Program-made: the position numbers and the translations under genes | Shown here: positions 18,123-27,311 of the stretch, one piece after another | Position numbering within the stretch: the stretch's first letter is position 1 | Layout: every line of letters starts with the position of its first letter | The notes under the pieces: generated by a model | The model's database searches: none | Told to the model about the DNA's origin: nothing | Seen by the model: only the letters and a program-made list of their open reading frames with translations | Assembly: GCA_002103075.1 (NCBI GenBank) | Contig: DABG01000012.1 | Coordinates: forward strand, 41,188 to 105,187 | Origin: Candidatus Gastranaerophilales bacterium HUM_9 | GTDB taxonomy: Bacteria > Cyanobacteriota > Vampirovibrionia > Gastranaerophilales > Gastranaerophilaceae | DNA length: 64,000 nt | Direction of reading: 5' to 3'

Positions 18123-19526
18123 TTATTCTTTTCTAGCTTCTTTTAATCCGTAAGTAATAAATGATGCTAAGATTAAGCACAATGCACCAATGTAGAATGA
18201 ATATTCATAATGGTAATTGATTAAGCCATTAGATGATATAACGGCTTTATTAATAATCCACGCAACAAGAGTACAAACAAATACTTGAGGACCTGCAATA
18301 AATATGTTGAATATACCCATTACAGAGCCTTCTGTACCAGGTTTGATATATTGGCTAAGCATTGCAAAAGGTAATGCACAAACGCTTGCCCAACCGATAC
18401 CTGATAGAGCCATAAAGGTTGCTACAATTATAGGATTTGTTCTGAACAATGCCATACCTATATATGCAACTGCCATTGATAACATTGATATAATGTGTAC
18501 TTTTTTGTTTCCGAATTTGCTTGCAAGAGTTCCAATAGGAATTGCAATCAAGAAACAAATCAGGTTGAAAATTGCAAAACAAAGTGATGAGTAGTTTGTT
18601 GCAGCTGTTTTTGCTGACTCATAACCAGCTTGAGCAACTGTTGATAACTTCGTTAAATCAGGTACACCATATACTGTATGGATTGAAAAGTTTGTGAAAA
18701 ATATCATCAAACACATCATACCAATCCAAGTAAAGAATTGCATTGTGCAAATTTTAGCAACTTCTGGTGATAACAAGAAAAATTCTTTTAATGAATCTAT
18801 AAAAGATTGTTTTTGAATATTTTCAGTTTGTTCAACTTGAGTATTCAAAGAACTTTTTTCTTTAATAGTCATACAAGTCCAAATCATTGCTAATGAAAAT
18901 GCTAGAGCTGCCATAATAAATTGCGCAGTTATAGGCATTTGATAATGAAATACCATATTTAAAACAGGAGCCGTAGCAGCAGCTACAACTGAACCTAAAC
19001 CTATTGCAAGGCTTATATAAGAGTTTGCAACTGAATGTTGTTCAACTGGTACTACATCAGGAATTAAAGCTCTGTATGGACCTTGTGCAATGTTAATACA
19101 CGCATCAATTACCCAAATCATGATTGCTGCAACCAATAAACCTGCCCATGCCGGCATAGTTATATGAAGACTGTTGCCGATAAAGTTAGAAATATTTGCA
19201 GAGTTTGGAAATGCCCATAATGCAAGTGCTGTGATTAAAGCACCTGTAAGAAGATAAGGTCTTCTTCTTCCAAATCTTGATTTTGTATTGTCACTAAGCA
19301 CACCTATTAAAGGTTGTACAACCATTCCTGTAAATGGACCAGCTAGCCAAATTAGACCATAAATAAAAGGTGAAGCACCTAGTCCTTCTGTTACAGGAGC
19401 GGATAAGATAATTCTCATTTGCCATGCGAATTGCAACCCTAGAAACCCTAACGCAAAGTTAAGGAAGTTTACGGTTGTAAAACGTTTTAGGCTTTGTTCG
19501 TTTTTTTCTTCCATTCTATTCTCCAT
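18123..19526 (-). CDS. MFS transporter, sugar-carrier type
   Basis: The 467-residue product has about twelve membrane helices. The motif DNTKSRFGRRRPYLLTG between helices 2 and 3 is typical of the sucrose/maltose-type proton-coupled carriers of the MFS (SLC45 and GPH-like groups). Two in-frame ATGs (19526 and 19514) both have acceptable ribosome binding sites; the longer one is given. It lies 9 bp after glgC in the same direction, which links it to carbohydrate import or export around glycogen metabolism. The exact sugar cannot be told. Confidence 0.85.
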   Translation of the reverse strand: MENRMEEKNEQSLKRFTTVNFLNFALGFLGLQFAWQMRIILSAPVTEGLGASPFIYGLIWLAGPFTGMVVQPLIGVLSDNTKSRFGRRRPYLLTGALITALALWAFPNSANISNFIGNSLHITMPAWAGLLVAAIMIWVIDACINIAQGPYRALIPDVVPVEQHSVANSYISLAIGLGSVVAAATAPVLNMVFHYQMPITAQFIMAALAFSLAMIWTCMTIKEKSSLNTQVEQTENIQKQSFIDSLKEFFLLSPEVAKICTMQFFTWIGMMCLMIFFTNFSIHTVYGVPDLTKLSTVAQAGYESAKTAATNYSSLCFAIFNLICFLIAIPIGTLASKFGNKKVHIISMLSMAVAYIGMALFRTNPIIVATFMALSGIGWASVCALPFAMLSQYIKPGTEGSVMGIFNIFIAGPQVFVCTLVAWIINKAVISSNGLINYHYEYSFYIGALCLILASFITYGLKEARKE

Positions 19527-19535
19527 CTCTCTCCA

Positions 19536-20774
19536 TTATTTTAATATTGCACCTTTTGGTACAACTGTAATTCCGTTTTCAGAAACATAAAAACCACGAG
19601 CAATATCTTCTTCTCTATTGAACCCAATTTTCATATAAGGTGGAATATCAACGTATTTGTCAATAATTGCACGTCTTATTTCTGCGTGACGACCAATGTT
19701 TACTTTTTCCATAAGAATAGATTCACTAACTTGAGAATAACTGTTAATTCTTGTTTCAGGAGAAAGAATACATCTAGAAAGTACACCCCCTGATACAATA
19801 CAGCCTTCAGCAATCATTGAATCTGTCGCCATACCAACCCTGTCATTTTGTTTCCATACGAACTTCGCAGGAGGACAGTTGTAGTTAAATGTTCTTAGTG
19901 GCCATTCTTTTGAATACAAGTTTAGTTCTGGTTCTGTATCTAACAAGTCCATATTTGCTTGCCAGTAAGCATCGATTGTTCCAACATCTCTCCAGTAACC
20001 TTGTTCACGTTTTGTCATACCAGCAAACTTGTTTTCATTGAAGTTATAAACCATGACTTTTTTGCCTTGGTTAAGAAGCATTGGAATAACGTTTTTACCA
20101 AAATCGTGGTTTGAGTCTTCAATTTGAGCATCTTCTTCAACAGCGTTAAGAAGAATGTCTTTATCAAAAATGTAGTTTCCCATTGAAGCAAGACACATAT
20201 CAGGTTTCCCAGGGATAGATTTTGGTCTATATTGTGGTTTTTCAACAAAGTTTGTTAGCTGCCAATTTTCGTCAACTTCCATAATGCCAAATTCTGATGC
20301 TTGTTCTATAGGAATTTCAATTGCAGAAATAGTAAGTGCAGCTTTTGTTCTTTTGTGGAATGCTCTCATTTGAGAAACGTCCATTTTATATATATGATCA
20401 CCACCAAATACACATACAAATTTAGGGTTTTCATCAATAATGTGTAATTTGTTTTGATAGATAGCGTCAGCAGTTCCTTGATACCAAGCATTACCAAATC
20501 TCATTTGAGCGGGAACCAAGTCAACGTATTGGTTCAAAAAAGGTGAAAGACTGTAGCCTCTTGAAATGTGCTGGTTCAGCGAATCAGACTTGTATTGAGT
20601 GATAACTTTTATTTTGTAAAAACCAGAGTTTATGAAATTATTAAGTACAAAATCAATAATTCTATATCTGCCACCAAAAGGAACAGCAGGTTTTGCTCTG
20701 TCTTTTGTAAGCGGAAATAGACGTTTACCCTCTCCGCCTGCAAGTATCATCGTTAAGGTATCGTTTGCTGACAT
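19536..20774 (-). CDS. glgC: Glucose-1-phosphate adenylyltransferase
   Basis: GlgC makes ADP-glucose, the committed step of bacterial glycogen synthesis. The 412-residue product opens with the nucleotide-binding ILAGGEGKRLFPLTKDRAKP. It also has GTADAIYQN, FVCVFGGDHIYKMD, and a C-terminal left-handed beta-helix domain rich in hexapeptide-like repeats. The start at 20774 has AAGGAG six bases upstream; an upstream in-frame start at 20816 has none. A promoter lies about 30 bp upstream. No glgA or glgB is in the window. Confidence 0.96.
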   Translation of the reverse strand: MSANDTLTMILAGGEGKRLFPLTKDRAKPAVPFGGRYRIIDFVLNNFINSGFYKIKVITQYKSDSLNQHISRGYSLSPFLNQYVDLVPAQMRFGNAWYQGTADAIYQNKLHIIDENPKFVCVFGGDHIYKMDVSQMRAFHKRTKAALTISAIEIPIEQASEFGIMEVDENWQLTNFVEKPQYRPKSIPGKPDMCLASMGNYIFDKDILLNAVEEDAQIEDSNHDFGKNVIPMLLNQGKKVMVYNFNENKFAGMTKREQGYWRDVGTIDAYWQANMDLLDTEPELNLYSKEWPLRTFNYNCPPAKFVWKQNDRVGMATDSMIAEGCIVSGGVLSRCILSPETRINSYSQVSESILMEKVNIGRHAEIRRAIIDKYVDIPPYMKIGFNREEDIARGFYVSENGITVVPKGAILK

Positions 20775-20804
20775 ATTGAACTCCTTCCTATCTAGATATA
20801 AACA

Positions 20805-20832
20805 ATTATATAACATTTATAAAAAATTTGCA
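20805..20832 (-). promoter_or_regulatory. Predicted glgC promoter
   Basis: On the reverse strand TGCAAA (20832-20827) and a perfect TATAAT (20810-20805) are spaced by 16 bp and lie about 30 bp before the glgC ATG. Confidence 0.45.
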
Positions 20833-20878
20833 CGAAAAAATAAATAATAACCATTTCAATTAATACTCTTTTAATCGC

Positions 20879-20907
20879 TTGACAAATTATTATTCCTATG
20901 ATAATAT
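20879..20907 (+). promoter_or_regulatory. Strong promoter facing away from glgC
   Basis: A perfect -35 TTGACA (20879-20884), a 17-bp spacer, and TAATAT (20902-20907) preceded by TG at 20899-20900 (extended -10) are seen. It points right, into an intergenic space with no rightward gene. Confidence 0.6.
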
Positions 20908-20913
20908 ACTTGT

Positions 20914-20967
20914 GGGGTAAATGTATGTTATATGTGTCTTGTACTTAGTACAAGACCTATTTTTTTG
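20914..20967 (+). ncRNA. Candidate short RNA with intrinsic terminator
   Basis: About 7 bp after the strong promoter a transcript would start near 20914. It would run into a perfect 9-bp hairpin (GTCTTGTAC 20936-20944, TTA, GTACAAGAC 20948-20956) followed by CTATTTTTTTG. The product would be about 54 nt and contains no sensible reading frame. Both flanking genes, metG and glgC, are on the other strand, so the unit is not a leader for either. The 361-bp gap otherwise holds the metG terminator and the glgC promoter. Confidence 0.4.
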
Positions 20968-21001
20968 TATTATTTCCAATAATAAAATTTTATTACAAAT
21001 T

Positions 21002-21038
21002 AAAAAAGAACGGCTACAAGTGGCAGACGTCCTTTTTT
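21002..21038 (-). terminator. Terminator downstream of metG
   Basis: On the reverse strand AAAAAAGGACG and CGTTCTTTTTT pair, with one G-U wobble, around a 15-base loop, followed by T residues. It lies 140 bp after the metG stop. The intervening sequence has a second weaker hairpin (GGGTAA and TTACCC, 21051-21074). Confidence 0.65.
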
Positions 21039-21177
21039 ATAAAACTAATCGGGTAATTGAAAACTTGGTTACCCCCTTTTAGTTCCCCTTATCTTATTAA
21101 AGTTTTCTTTTTAATAAAAATTGATTAATTGTATTTAAGTTTGTTACAAAACATAATAATTAACCTTCGATTTAAAC

Positions 21178-22737
21178 TTATTTTTTCTTATTCTTATCAG
21201 CAAATTCACTGTCAAGTCTAAGAAAAACGGGTTTTATGTTTTCTTTATCGATAAGGTGACCAATCTTAATATTGTCAAATTTTACATCTTGAAGTTTTGT
21301 GCTCAAATTATATGACAATTGACTAGCCATATCGTTAGCGATATTAGGACAATATGGATAGATTAAAGTTGCTACTATGCACATTGTATCTAGTACTGTT
21401 GTAAGTATTTGACCACATTTATCCATTTCTCCATTTTTAGCCAATGTCCAAGGTTCATTGTCTGTAATATATTTGTTTGCAGCATCTACAAGTTCCATTA
21501 TTTTTAAAGCGGCTTCTTGAAGTTCAAAGTAATCAAAATTATGCATAACATCTTTTACTGTTTCAAGAGCTTGTTTTGACAAATCTGATTCTACTTTAAA
21601 TTCAGGTTTAACATCACCATCAAAGTACTTAACAAGCATTGATAATGAGCGGTTAAGTAGGTTACCCATTGAGTTTGCAAGGTGTGCGTTAACTTTTTCT
21701 TTAAAGTCTGTATCAGAATAGTTACCGTCTTTTCCGCAAGGTGCTGATGTTGCCATATAGTATCTGAATGCATCTGGTTTATCTAGTTCAAATGCTTCTA
21801 AAACACTGGTTGGTGAAATTACGTTACCAAGTGATTTTGACATTTTTGTTTCATCAATTGTAATCCAACCGTGTGCAAAAATATGTTTCGGTAATGGTAA
21901 ATCAAGAGCCATAAGAATACCTAACCAATATATACTGTGGAATTTAAGAATATCTTTACCAATTATATGAACATCAACTGGCCAAAATTCTCTGAATTTA
22001 TCAGAATTTTCTTCTGTATCATAACCTAAAGCTGTTATATAGTTTGAAAGTGCATCAATCCAAACGTAGATACCTTGTTCTGGATCGTCAAGAACATCAA
22101 TGCTCCAATCAACATTTGATTTAGCACGAGAAACAGAGATATCTTCAATGTTTTCAAGTTGGTTTAGAACTTCATTTGCTCTAAATGCTGGAATAATGAA
22201 GTCTGGATTTTGTTTGATGTGTTTAGCAATTGCATCTTTGTATTTTGTTAATTTAAAGAAATAATTTTCTTCACTAACAAGTTCAGGTTTTTTAAGGTGG
22301 TCAGGACATAGTCCATCTTCTGTTAAGTCTTTTTCGCTTAAGAAGGCTTCGCAACCGCTACAATATAATCCTGTGTAAGAGTTTTTATAGATATCACCTT
22401 GTTCAACAAGTTTTTTGAATATTTTTTGAACAGCTTTTACGTGATAATCATCAGTTGTTCTAACGAAATGACTGTATTCAAAATCGAGAGCTTTCCAAGC
22501 GTTTTTGAACTGTTGAGAATTCTCATCACAAAGTTGTTTAGGTGTAATACCTCTTTTTTCTGCTGTTTTTTGAATTTTGATACCGTGTTCATCAGTACCT
22601 GTAAGCATAAATGTATTATCACATCTTTGTGTAAAGTGTCTATAAATAACATCAGAAACAATCTTTTCGTAAGCGTGTCCAATGTGTGGAGCACCATTAG
22701 CATAATCTATCGCAGTAGTTGCATAAAACTTTTCCAT
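21178..22737 (-). CDS. metG: Methionyl-tRNA synthetase
   Basis: This class I synthetase charges tRNA-Met. The 519-residue product has the HIGH motif (H18-I-G-H21) and KMSKS (in TKMSKSLGNVI). A single zinc knuckle built from YCSGC and LCPDH suits the one-knuckle MetRS type. The C-terminal EMAP-like dimer domain of longer versions is absent, and the protein ends after the anticodon-binding helices with a Lys-rich tail. GAGAGGTT precedes the ATG. It is followed by its own terminator before glgC. Confidence 0.97.
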   Translation of the reverse strand: MEKFYATTAIDYANGAPHIGHAYEKIVSDVIYRHFTQRCDNTFMLTGTDEHGIKIQKTAEKRGITPKQLCDENSQQFKNAWKALDFEYSHFVRTTDDYHVKAVQKIFKKLVEQGDIYKNSYTGLYCSGCEAFLSEKDLTEDGLCPDHLKKPELVSEENYFFKLTKYKDAIAKHIKQNPDFIIPAFRANEVLNQLENIEDISVSRAKSNVDWSIDVLDDPEQGIYVWIDALSNYITALGYDTEENSDKFREFWPVDVHIIGKDILKFHSIYWLGILMALDLPLPKHIFAHGWITIDETKMSKSLGNVISPTSVLEAFELDKPDAFRYYMATSAPCGKDGNYSDTDFKEKVNAHLANSMGNLLNRSLSMLVKYFDGDVKPEFKVESDLSKQALETVKDVMHNFDYFELQEAALKIMELVDAANKYITDNEPWTLAKNGEMDKCGQILTTVLDTMCIVATLIYPYCPNIANDMASQLSYNLSTKLQDVKFDNIKIGHLIDKENIKPVFLRLDSEFADKNKKK

Positions 22738-22795
22738 ATATAACCTCTCTATTTAAAATTTTGATTAATTAATATTAATCTATCACAAACAAAAG

Positions 22796-22826
22796 TTGAA
22801 AAGAAGTTTTATAAGTGTGATATACT
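22796..22826 (+). promoter_or_regulatory. Predicted promoter for the GH13 gene
   Basis: TTGAAA (22796-22801) and TATACT (22821-22826) with an extended TG at 22818-22819. The 19-bp spacer is long, but the extended -10 could compensate. It ends 25 bp before the ATG. Confidence 0.35.
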
Positions 22827-22850
22827 ATATGAATAAAAGGAGAGTGTGTT

Positions 22851-24395
22851 ATGAAACGTTTATTATTATCTTTGTTTTTAGTTTTATGTACATCAGTACA
22901 AGTTTTTGCTAAAAATACTCAATCAGGTTGGCAAAATGACTTAAAAACTTTGTTTACAAACAATCAAGCAATTATTTATACAATAAATATAAGAACTTTT
23001 AACGCAAAAGATACTAATAAGAATGAAATAATTGATGAGGGTGAAGAAAGTGGTAATTTTATAAACGCTATTGATAACTTAGATGAACTTGTTAGAATGG
23101 GGATTAATACGATACATGTTCTACCTATTACTCCTGTTGGTAAGATTAAAGCGTTTGGAACAGCTGGTTCTTTGTACGCTATTACAGATTTTAAATCAGT
23201 TAATCCTCAGTTAGTTTCACCAAATTCTTCTTTATCAGGTATTGAACAAGCAAAGAAATTTATTTCAGAATGTCACAGAAGAAATATAAGGGTTATTGTT
23301 GATTTACCAAGTTGTGGTGCTTATGATATGTACGTTGAACACCCTGAATACTTTGTAAAAGATGAATATCAAAAAGACGTTGTACCATTGGATTGGAGCG
23401 ATGTAAGATTGTTTAATGTTGGCACTGAAGAAAAGTATAATGAAGAACTTTTCTTTTTGCATAAACGTTTTGTAGATTTTTTAGTAAGTATCCACGCAGA
23501 CGGTATAAGAGCTGATGTTGCGGGTTTGAAACCAGCTTCTTTTTGGAGTGATTTAATTAAATATGCTAGAGAAAAAGACCCAGAATTTTTGTTTTTGGCT
23601 GAGTCTTCAAAATCTTGGACAACACCGGTTTCAAAGTTTGCTTTGTGCGTCCCATCAGAAGAATTGTTGAAAGCTGGATTTGATGGTTATTTAGGTAGTT
23701 ATTTTAATTTAAAGAACTGGAAAACTTCAAAAGAGTTGATAGGAAATGTTAATGACGACTTGAAAATGTTTTCTAAGTTTAAAGAGAAAAAAAGCGTTAT
23801 TGGTAGTTTCTCAACCCATGATGAAGTTAGTCCTATCTTGATTAATGGCGAAAACTTTGCAAGTATGGTTTTGTGGTTGAATACGACATTACCTTTAAAT
23901 GCTTATTATGTTGACGGCTTTGCAACAGGTGATACGTATAATTATCAATGGGCAAATAAGCTAGCAGCAAAATCAGAAACTGATGACGAATATTATTTTA
24001 CTCATAATGGTAAGATTGATATTTTTAATTACTCTAGACGACCACACGGAAATAATTACAAATTGTTTGAAGAATTTATTCTTGCTAACAAGTTTAAAAA
24101 TTATTGTATGTCAGAATTAAGTAGAGCTAGTTTTGTACCTTTAAAAACTAATTGTCCAAATGTATTTGCTTATGCAAGAGGTTGTTCTAATTATAGCGTA
24201 ATCGTTATTGGTAACTTGGATTTTGAAAATTCACACGAAGTTGTTGTAAAAGTACCTAAATTTAAACAAAATTCTAAAATTATCAATGTTAGAGTAAATT
24301 GTAATTTGGATAACACTTATATGAATAAAAAAATTAAAGCGAATTTAAAAAAAGGTGAAATCCAAGTATTAATGGTAAAAAATCTGGTGTTGTAA
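22851..24395 (+). CDS. Secreted GH13 alpha-amylase-family protein
   Basis: The 514-residue product has a clear signal peptide (MKRLLLSLFLVLCTSVQVFA, cleavage near residue 20). A GH13 TIM-barrel follows. Region I is unusual, but region II (IRADVAGLKPASFW, nucleophile Asp), region III (FLAESSKSW, acid/base Glu) and region IV (GSFSTHDEVSP, His-Asp) can all be read. A C-terminal beta domain of about 90 residues follows. The family cleaves or transfers alpha-glucans. Export fits breakdown of outside starch-like glucans, with products perhaps used through the nearby carriers. The stop overlaps the next gene by one base (TAATG). Confidence 0.88.
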   Translation: MKRLLLSLFLVLCTSVQVFAKNTQSGWQNDLKTLFTNNQAIIYTINIRTFNAKDTNKNEIIDEGEESGNFINAIDNLDELVRMGINTIHVLPITPVGKIKAFGTAGSLYAITDFKSVNPQLVSPNSSLSGIEQAKKFISECHRRNIRVIVDLPSCGAYDMYVEHPEYFVKDEYQKDVVPLDWSDVRLFNVGTEEKYNEELFFLHKRFVDFLVSIHADGIRADVAGLKPASFWSDLIKYAREKDPEFLFLAESSKSWTTPVSKFALCVPSEELLKAGFDGYLGSYFNLKNWKTSKELIGNVNDDLKMFSKFKEKKSVIGSFSTHDEVSPILINGENFASMVLWLNTTLPLNAYYVDGFATGDTYNYQWANKLAAKSETDDEYYFTHNGKIDIFNYSRRPHGNNYKLFEEFILANKFKNYCMSELSRASFVPLKTNCPNVFAYARGCSNYSVIVIGNLDFENSHEVVVKVPKFKQNSKIINVRVNCNLDNTYMNKKIKANLKKGEIQVLMVKNLVL

Positions 24396-25243
24396 TGTTT
24401 ACGTATTTGATTGTATTTGTAAGAATTTTTTCAAATGCGTTTGCAAACTTGTATCAAAAGAAATGCTCACAAACTGTTAATTCTTTAAACGTTAACTTGT
24501 ATTCATACTTTGTCATGAGTTTAATATGCCTTATTCCAGCGACTTTTGTTGATTGGACAAAGTATCCTATTGAATTCTGGGGATATGTTTTACTTGCAGG
24601 GTTACTTTGTACTATAGGGACGATTGCATTAATTGAAGCGTTAAAGATAGGTGAACTTTCTGAACTTGCACCGATAAATTCTTATAAATCAGTTGTTGGC
24701 TTGATTAGTGCAGTTATTTTATTGGGTGAAATTCCTACAATAAGAGAACTTGTAGCTGTACTTTTAATTGTTGTTGGGAGTTATATTGTCCTTGATAATG
24801 ATGAACATAAGTTTTCTTTGAAAACATTTTGGAGAAAAGATATAAGGCTTAGGTTTTTTGCGTTGTTTTGTACTGGAATTGAAGCCTCTATCTTGAAAAA
24901 AATAATATTGATGTCTAATTTTAAAATATCCTTGATTTTATGGTCATTTAGTGGGCTTTTATGCTCGTTTATTTGCATGTTGATACTTCGACCAAAACAC
25001 GAATATATTGATAAATCTGGTTGGTGTGGCTTTGGTTTGATTGCGGTATTATTGTTGATTATGCAGTTATCGACAAACTATGTTTTTTCTAAAATGGACG
25101 TTGGAATATCGTTGGCATTATTTCAATTATCTTCAATCTTGGCTTTGATTTTAGGGTATAAGGTATTTAAAGAACAAAATATAGTTAAAAAATTCATTGG
25201 TACTATTATTATGATAGTTGGTTCAACGATGATTATTTTGTAG
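24395..25243 (+). CDS. DMT-superfamily (EamA-type) permease
   Basis: The 282-residue product has about ten membrane helices in two EamA-like halves. The end of each half shows the usual pattern: LGEIPTIRELVAVLLIVVGSYIVL in the first and FKEQNIVKKFIGTIIMIVGSTMIIL in the second. Members move small metabolites, amino acids or sugars; the substrate cannot be inferred. Its one-base overlap with the GH13 gene implies coupled translation and perhaps a role in uptake of the enzyme's products (inference). Confidence 0.85.
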   Translation: MFTYLIVFVRIFSNAFANLYQKKCSQTVNSLNVNLYSYFVMSLICLIPATFVDWTKYPIEFWGYVLLAGLLCTIGTIALIEALKIGELSELAPINSYKSVVGLISAVILLGEIPTIRELVAVLLIVVGSYIVLDNDEHKFSLKTFWRKDIRLRFFALFCTGIEASILKKIILMSNFKISLILWSFSGLLCSFICMLILRPKHEYIDKSGWCGFGLIAVLLLIMQLSTNYVFSKMDVGISLALFQLSSILALILGYKVFKEQNIVKKFIGTIIMIVGSTMIIL

Positions 25244-25291
25244 ATATCATTAATTCTGAATCCTTGCAAACGTGAAATTCATGCAACTCAT

Positions 25292-25894
25292 TTAAAACGT
25301 TGCTTCTGGTTCTTCAAAATCAATATTTATATAAGCATTAAAATCTATACAGCCATAAATAATTTTCATTGTATGGTCGTTTACTGGTAACAATCTTGTG
25401 AACTGGATTGCAGGTTCATTGAAGTCGTCATCAGTTTCTCTTGCTTGTAATTTTGCAACCAATTTGTGTGCTTGGTATAACAAAATATAAACTTTGCCGT
25501 TTTGTTTTACGCCGGTAACTTTGTAATAACCTCTATCAACAAATTTCCCATCAGCAACAAAATCTATTGGAATACTAATTAATTCACCTTCTTCAAAATT
25601 TTGTTCAGGGGTTTGAGGAATTATGTTTTCATTGTGTGCATCAAGTTCAGGTGCTAAACTTGATCCCTTCACTTTTCTTATAGCTTTTTCTCTAGCCTTG
25701 GCTTCTTTTTTCTTTTTCTTTGCTTGAAGTGCGTTCATTGTTTCTTCAAACTGTTTGTTTGTGATAGATTTTTGACCGTCCCAAGCGTTATCAACGTGGC
25801 TGTAATTTGACCAATCATCACTATCATCAGCAAAGCAAAGAATATTTGCTGATAAAATAACTGCTATGAATAGTATGAAAAACTTTTTAACCAT
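25292..25894 (-). CDS. Hypothetical secreted protein
   Basis: The 200-residue product has an N-terminal signal peptide (MVKKFFILFIAVILSANILC, cleavage near FA-DD). A basic helical region (residues 55-75, Lys/Ala-rich) is followed by a C-terminal part of about 100 residues that looks beta-rich. No family is recognised. The C-terminal half may be a small beta domain. It converges with the DMT permease gene across a 48-bp gap and lies 40 bp downstream of lgt in the same direction. Confidence 0.7.
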   Translation of the reverse strand: MVKKFFILFIAVILSANILCFADDSDDWSNYSHVDNAWDGQKSITNKQFEETMNALQAKKKKKEAKAREKAIRKVKGSSLAPELDAHNENIIPQTPEQNFEEGELISIPIDFVADGKFVDRGYYKVTGVKQNGKVYILLYQAHKLVAKLQARETDDDFNEPAIQFTRLLPVNDHTMKIIYGCIDFNAYINIDFEEPEATF

Positions 25895-25934
25895 ACACTG
25901 ATATTTTTAATTATTTTAATAGAAAAGTAAACAT

Positions 25935-26720
25935 CTATTTAGATGAACGTGGCTTATAATAAGTAAAATAAATAATTGCTTCACCAATAAACAATAATAT
26001 AAAGGAGATAACGATAGGAACAGGAATATTAAAAAGATAACTTGTACAATCTACTCTAAGCGGTTCTATAAATAGTCTAATAAAAGAGTATCCAGTCAAA
26101 TATATTCCAGTTAATAACCCTTTAGTTTTATGAGCTTTTTTAAAAAAGACTTTGTACATGAGTATAAATAAGATTAAATCTAGGATAGATTCATATAAAA
26201 ACGTTGGGTGAAAATATTTGTTTGTACCATATTCAAATGGTCTAAATTCAGGTGCAACATAGAGCTTTAAAAATGAATTTGTAGGGATTCCAAATGCTTC
26301 TGAGTTAAAAAAGTTTCCCCATCTTCCGATGGCTTGTGATAAAGGTAATATCACACTAAAAATATCACAGAGTTCTAAAAAGTTATATTTGTATTTCTTC
26401 GATAAGGCATATATTGTTATCACTCCTGCTAATATAGCACCATGGATAGATAATCCACCTTCTCTGATGTTTAAAATTCTAATAGGGTCATTAAAATATG
26501 TTTGAAAATTCAATAGACAGAAATAGAGTCTTGCCCCTAATAATCCGCTTATGATAAGAATAACTGCTTGATTATAAATTGATGTAATTTTATAAAACTT
26601 TGTAGCTATTTTATCTGCAAGAGTTACACCAACATAAATAGCAAGTCCTAAAATTATTCCATAGAGATAAATTTTTATACTCCCTATTGATATATACTGA
26701 CAGCAAGGTGTGATAATCAT
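25935..26720 (-). CDS. lgt: Prolipoprotein diacylglyceryl transferase
   Basis: Lgt attaches diacylglycerol from phosphatidylglycerol to the lipobox cysteine of prelipoproteins in the inner membrane. The 261-residue product has about seven membrane helices. The family motifs are GGLSIHGAILAG, with the catalytic histidine, and the Lgt signature GRWGNFFNSEAFG. A C-terminal FIRLFIEPLR segment is typical. It lies 10 bp after a gene for a possible lipoprotein with TPRs. Confidence 0.95.
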   Translation of the reverse strand: MIITPCCQYISIGSIKIYLYGIILGLAIYVGVTLADKIATKFYKITSIYNQAVILIISGLLGARLYFCLLNFQTYFNDPIRILNIREGGLSIHGAILAGVITIYALSKKYKYNFLELCDIFSVILPLSQAIGRWGNFFNSEAFGIPTNSFLKLYVAPEFRPFEYGTNKYFHPTFLYESILDLILFILMYKVFFKKAHKTKGLLTGIYLTGYSFIRLFIEPLRVDCTSYLFNIPVPIVISFILLFIGEAIIYFTYYKPRSSK

Positions 26721-26730
26721 TCCATACCTA

Positions 26731-27294
26731 TTAGTATTCTAGTTTTTCTAGAACTTTTTCAATATCTTTGATATGAGAAGTTAGTTCTTCTTTTCTTGAA
26801 TCAGAGTTTTTCATATCAATATATTTATTGTAATTTAAAATTGCCGCATGGTAGTTTTCAACCATTGTTTCTTTATCGTCTTCTGATAAAGAAGTTGAAT
26901 AATTTGTTTTTACTATTCCGTCAGTGTTTTTAGCTTTATCATCTTGAGAATTTGAATCAGACAATTCATCAGCCAACGATTCTTGTGCAACACCTAGTGA
27001 ATAATAACTTTCAGGGTATTTTGAATTCAGTTTTATTGATTTTTCAAGCACGTTTACAGCCTTTGAAAACTGACGTGATTCGATATAAGCAACTCCAAGA
27101 TTATAATAAGTTTCATACATATTACAATCTAAGTCAAGACTAGCTTCTAATTTTTTTATAGCTGCATCATAATCCCCATTAGCCATAGATGTTTCAGCAG
27201 CGTTATTTAATTCTTGTACTGCTATATTGTTAATACATGCTGTAGAAATCACAGCTACAAACAAGATAGCGACAATAAAAATTGCCTTTTTCAT
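26731..27294 (-). CDS. Exported TPR protein, possible lipoprotein
   Basis: The 187-residue product starts with a short basic hydrophobic segment ending VISTAC (Cys20), a borderline lipobox. About three TPR units follow (residues 25-110; ALEASLDLD-like helices and YYNLGVAYIESRQFSKAVNV). An acidic linker and a final helix complete it. It sits directly upstream of lgt and downstream of a small conserved gene, with gaps of about 10-20 bp, so these probably share a transcript. The exported location is inferred from the N-terminus. Confidence 0.75.
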   Translation of the reverse strand: MKKAIFIVAILFVAVISTACINNIAVQELNNAAETSMANGDYDAAIKKLEASLDLDCNMYETYYNLGVAYIESRQFSKAVNVLEKSIKLNSKYPESYYSLGVAQESLADELSDSNSQDDKAKNTDGIVKTNYSTSLSEDDKETMVENYHAAILNYNKYIDMKNSDSRKEELTSHIKDIEKVLEKLEY

Positions 27295-27311
27295 ATCCTC
27301 ACTCCAAATAA

